NCBI RefSeq assembly: GCF_963662805.1
Contig: NZ_OY759877.1
Coordinates: forward strand, 62,001 to 126,000
DNA: 64,000 bases
Direction: 5' to 3'
From: an uncultured Cohaesibacter sp.
Lineage (GTDB): Bacteria; Pseudomonadota; Alphaproteobacteria; Rhizobiales; Cohaesibacteraceae
In this document: one piece after another, positions 61,455-64,000 of the stretch
Layout of the letters: each line of letters starts with the position of its first letter
Numbering within the stretch: position 1 is the first letter of the stretch
Translations under genes and position numbers: made by a program
Notes under the pieces: model-generated
The model's database searches: none
What the model was told of the DNA's origin: nothing
What the model saw: the letters and a program-made list of their open reading frames with translations, nothing else

Positions 61455-62033
61455 ATGGCCAAGAAAATTCTGCTGCTGGCAGGCGACTTTGGTGAAGATT
61501 ACGAGATCATGGTTCCGTTTCAGGCTTTGCTGGCCGTGGGGCATGAGGTGATTGCGGTCTGCCCGGACAAGAAGGCGGGCGAGCAGATTGCCACCGCCAT
61601 TCATGATTTCGAGGGCGATCAGACCTATTCGGAGAAGCGGGGTCACAATTTCACGCTGAACGGGACCTTTAACGCGATCTCGGCTGAAGATTTCGATGCG
61701 CTGGTTGTCTCTGGCGGGCGGGCTCCGGAATATCTCAGGCTCAATGAAGCCGTGCTGGCTCTGGTGCGGCACTTCTTCGAGGCCAACAAGCCGATTGCCG
61801 CGATTTGCCATGGGGCCCAGTTGCTGGCCGGGGCCGGTGTTCTTCAGGGGCGCACCTGTTCAGCCTATCCGGCCTGCAAACCCGAGGTGGAGCTTGCCGG
61901 AGGAACCTACGCCGATATTGCCATTGATGCAGCCGTGACAGATGGTAATCTGGTGTCTGCGCCAGCCTGGCCAGCTCATCCAGCCTGGATTTCGCAGTTT
62001 CTTGCCGTTTTGGGAACCAAGATAGAAACCTGA
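61455..62033 (+). CDS. DJ-1/PfpI-family protein
   Basis: The 192-residue protein begins MAKKILLLAGDFGEDYEIMVPFQALLAVGHEV and has the nucleophilic elbow Cys in AAICHGAQLLAGAGVLQG, preceded by DALVVSGGRAPEYLR. This is the PfpI/YhbO-type arrangement, with deglycase, chaperone or protease roles claimed in relatives. The ATG at 61455 is preceded by GGGAGGAG. It sits upstream of a ribbon-helix-helix gene. Confidence 0.93.
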   Translation: MAKKILLLAGDFGEDYEIMVPFQALLAVGHEVIAVCPDKKAGEQIATAIHDFEGDQTYSEKRGHNFTLNGTFNAISAEDFDALVVSGGRAPEYLRLNEAVLALVRHFFEANKPIAAICHGAQLLAGAGVLQGRTCSAYPACKPEVELAGGTYADIAIDAAVTDGNLVSAPAWPAHPAWISQFLAVLGTKIET

Positions 62034-62084
62034 AACAATCCCGGGATGGCCGGAACCAGTGAGTGCTCGGTATGGGAGGATGCC

Positions 62085-62459
62085 ATGTGCCGTTTGTTTA
62101 TCGGGTCTGACCCGGCCATGTGGGAAAGCGAAACACGATCCCTTCGGATTGATGGCATGGTGACGTCGATCCGACTGGAGAGTTTCTTCTGGCAGGTGCT
62201 GGAGGACATCGCAGCGCGTGACGGTCTTGCCGTCACGCAATTGATCGCAAAGCTTTACCACGAAGCCGAGGAAGCCGACCACAATCTGGGGAATTTCACC
62301 AGTTTCCTGAGGGTTTGCTGTGGTCGCTATCTTGCGTTGCAGCTCACCGGAGACATTCCCATGGATGCCTCCATTCCGATCCGCTCGCTTGATGCCGAGA
62401 GGATCCTTGATCGAGAGCGCAAGGGTTGGAGTGAAGAACGGCTGCGCCTTGTGACGTGA
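62085..62459 (+). CDS. Ribbon-helix-helix (RHH_4) domain protein
   Basis: The 124-residue protein starts MCRLFIGSDPAMWESETRSLRIDGMVTSIRLESFFWQVLEDIAARDGLAVTQLIAKLYHEAEE, matching the RHH_4 domain common in Rhizobiales. The strand SIRLESFFW and helix fit a dimeric DNA-binding fold. The last part RSLDAERILDRERKGW is charged. It could be an autoregulator. It begins 52 bases after the PfpI gene stop. Confidence 0.88.
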   Translation: MCRLFIGSDPAMWESETRSLRIDGMVTSIRLESFFWQVLEDIAARDGLAVTQLIAKLYHEAEEADHNLGNFTSFLRVCCGRYLALQLTGDIPMDASIPIRSLDAERILDRERKGWSEERLRLVT

Positions 62460-62754
62460 TCCCTAGAGATCTATTCGTGTGGCCGGTCTTTGCCCGAAGT
62501 CGCAGCTATCCCGAAAATTTTTCCTATTGCAGCATGAATGTGATCAAATTCTTTCAAATTGGGTGGAATATATCGAATAAAAGATTGCATTTCTCTTTTG
62601 TTTGGGCTCGACTTTGGTACTGCCGGTCTGACGTTGGGAGTGGGTGTTACGGGGGTAGACTTCGGGAATGGCAATGGTCGACTGAGGGTCGCTTATTGCA
62701 TCCAGGCCTGTCGCGCCGGCATATCAAAATGATAACGAATAGAGGGATATTAAC

Positions 62755-64000
62755 ATGAAGCTGCTAACCAAAGCTCTGGCTGCTACTGCTTTGGCTGTCG
62801 TGTTGTCCGCGACTGCGCAGGCAAAGACGTTGGTCTATTGTTCTGAGGGTAGCCCTGAAGGTTTCACCCCGGCGCTCTACACGGCCGGCACGACTTTCGA
62901 TGCGTCTTCTCACACCATCTACAACAAACTGGTTGAGTTCGAGCGCGGAAGCACCAATGTCATTCCCGGCCTGGCAGAAAGCTGGGATGTTTCTGAAGAT
63001 GGTCTTGAATATACTTTCCATCTGCGCAAAGGCGTCAAGTTCCACACCACCGAAGACTTCACTCCGAGCCGCGAGTTCGATGCCGATGACGTGATCTTCT
63101 CGTTCATGCGTCAGAAAGATCCGAACCATCCGTACAACAAGGTTTCCGGCGGTACCTACGAATATTTCGGTGGCATGTCCATGGACAGCCTGATCAAGGA
63201 AATCGTCAAAGTTGACGATAACACCGTGAAATTCGTTCTCAATCAGGTTGAAGCTCCCTTCATCGCCAACATGGCCATGGATTTCGCTTCCATCCATTCT
63301 GCAGAATATGCAGCTCAGGTCGAGAAAACCGGCAACCTCGAAATGTTCGACCAGAAGCCGGTCGGCACTGGTCCTTTCCAGCTCGTCGCCTATCAGAAAG
63401 ACGCTGTCATTCGCTACAAGGCCTTTGCTGACTATTGGGGCGGCAAAGCTGACATTGACGATCTGATCTTCGCGATCACCCCGGATGCATCTGTTCGTTA
63501 CCAGAAGTTGAAAGCTGGCGAATGCCACGTGATGCCTTATCCGAACCCGGCCGACATCGAAGCCATGAAGGCTGACGACAGCATCAACATGATGGAACAG
63601 GCCGGTCTGAACGTTGGCTATCTGGCCTACAACAACCAGATGGACAAGTTCAAGGACGTACGTGTTCGCAAGGCGCTCAACATGGCCATCAACAAACAGG
63701 CCATTCTTGATGCCGTCTTCCAGGGCGCCGGTCAGGTTGCCAAAAACCCGATCCCGCCGACCATGTGGTCTTACAACGAAAACACCGTTGACGATCCGTA
63801 TGATCCGGAAGCTGCCAAGAAGCTGCTGGCTGAAGCCGGTGTTGAAGGCATGAAAACCAACATCTGGGCGATGCCTGTCCAGCGTCCGTACAACCCGAAC
63901 GCACGCCGTATGGCCGAGCTGATCCAGGCTGACTGGCAGGCTGTTGGTGTTGAAGCCGAAATCGTGTCCTACGAATGGGGTGAGTATCTCAAACGCTCTT
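62755..64000 (+). CDS. Dipeptide-type ABC transporter substrate-binding protein (DppA-like; runs past the window end)
   Basis: At least 415 codons are present, with no stop before the window ends. The signal peptide MKLLTKALAATALAVVLSATAQA is followed by KTLVYCSEGSPEGFTPALYTAGTTFDASSHTIYNKLVEF, the DppA/OppA-type start. GTGPFQLVAYQKDAVIRYKAF and RVRKALNMAINKQAILDAVF are conserved family segments. GAGGGA precedes the ATG. It is the periplasmic binding part of a peptide uptake system whose permeases should lie to the right. Upstream 62460-62754 holds the promoter. Confidence 0.95.
   Translation, partial: MKLLTKALAATALAVVLSATAQAKTLVYCSEGSPEGFTPALYTAGTTFDASSHTIYNKLVEFERGSTNVIPGLAESWDVSEDGLEYTFHLRKGVKFHTTEDFTPSREFDADDVIFSFMRQKDPNHPYNKVSGGTYEYFGGMSMDSLIKEIVKVDDNTVKFVLNQVEAPFIANMAMDFASIHSAEYAAQVEKTGNLEMFDQKPVGTGPFQLVAYQKDAVIRYKAFADYWGGKADIDDLIFAITPDASVRYQKLKAGECHVMPYPNPADIEAMKADDSINMMEQAGLNVGYLAYNNQMDKFKDVRVRKALNMAINKQAILDAVFQGAGQVAKNPIPPTMWSYNENTVDDPYDPEAAKKLLAEAGVEGMKTNIWAMPVQRPYNPNARRMAELIQADWQAVGVEAEIVSYEWGEYLKRS

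Overview
The window reads as a stretch of alphaproteobacterial chromosome, most likely from the Hyphomicrobiales (Rhizobiales). The evidence is an F1-ATPase zeta-subunit gene (DUF1476), several BA14K-family genes, a DUF3126 gene, a bacterial transglutaminase-like cysteine protease, a PAS_5-type protein, an NDUFS6-like zinc-finger protein, a liv operon with a DUF6867-like small membrane gene, and GC-rich codon use. A marine genus such as Cohaesibacter or a Stappia relative would fit, but that is a guess. I see about 75 protein genes and one tRNA-Leu(UAA), and no rRNA, CRISPR array, prophage or insertion sequence.

Layout. 1-6.6 kb: purine genes purC-purS-small membrane ORF-purQ-purL, then purB and rpe, with an ATPase zeta gene between. 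6.9-11 kb: a D-amino-acid dehydrogenase-like gene facing an Lrp-type regulator, then an EamA transporter and a P1-family peptidase. 11-16.5 kb: branched-chain amino acid ABC transporter (livHMGF, a DUF6867-like gene, livJ). 16.9-25.4 kb: radC, map, sfsA, a CinA-type protein, xanthine phosphoribosyltransferase, tRNA-Leu, a LysR/SDR divergent pair and an SLC13 permease. 25.7-31.2 kb: a tandem array of secreted BA14K-type genes next to a divergent ECF sigma factor and its anti-sigma factor, followed by a subtilase. 33-49.6 kb: mixed housekeeping and signalling genes (VOC protein, WYL regulator, FAD monooxygenase, cysE, gamma carbonic anhydrase, PilZ, PAS, rhomboid, CBS, patatin, hisI, folE, an IscU-like scaffold, yidD). 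49.7-64 kb: thrS, two secreted or unknown genes, a nitroreductase/flavin reductase pair, a CitE-like lyase, an SLT-domain protein, DUF2336, Hpt and receiver proteins, nadK, cutA, a PfpI protein, a ribbon-helix-helix protein and the start of a dipeptide-binding protein.

The most interesting signal is regulatory. The same element, TTGAACC or TCGAACC, then 16 bases, then CGAC, stands before the ECF sigma gene itself and before three consecutive BA14K genes on the opposite strand. This predicts an autoregulated ECF sigma/anti-sigma switch that drives a family of small secreted cysteine-containing proteins. A fourth, lysine-rich BA14K-like gene instead carries a GGAAC-N16-CGTT element, the form of the alphaproteobacterial general stress (EcfG) promoter.

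Caution on sequence quality. Five genes, including thrS, which should be essential, carry single-base indels, several in short homopolymers. I read these as base-calling errors, not real pseudogenes, and the broken genes here should be interpreted with that in mind.
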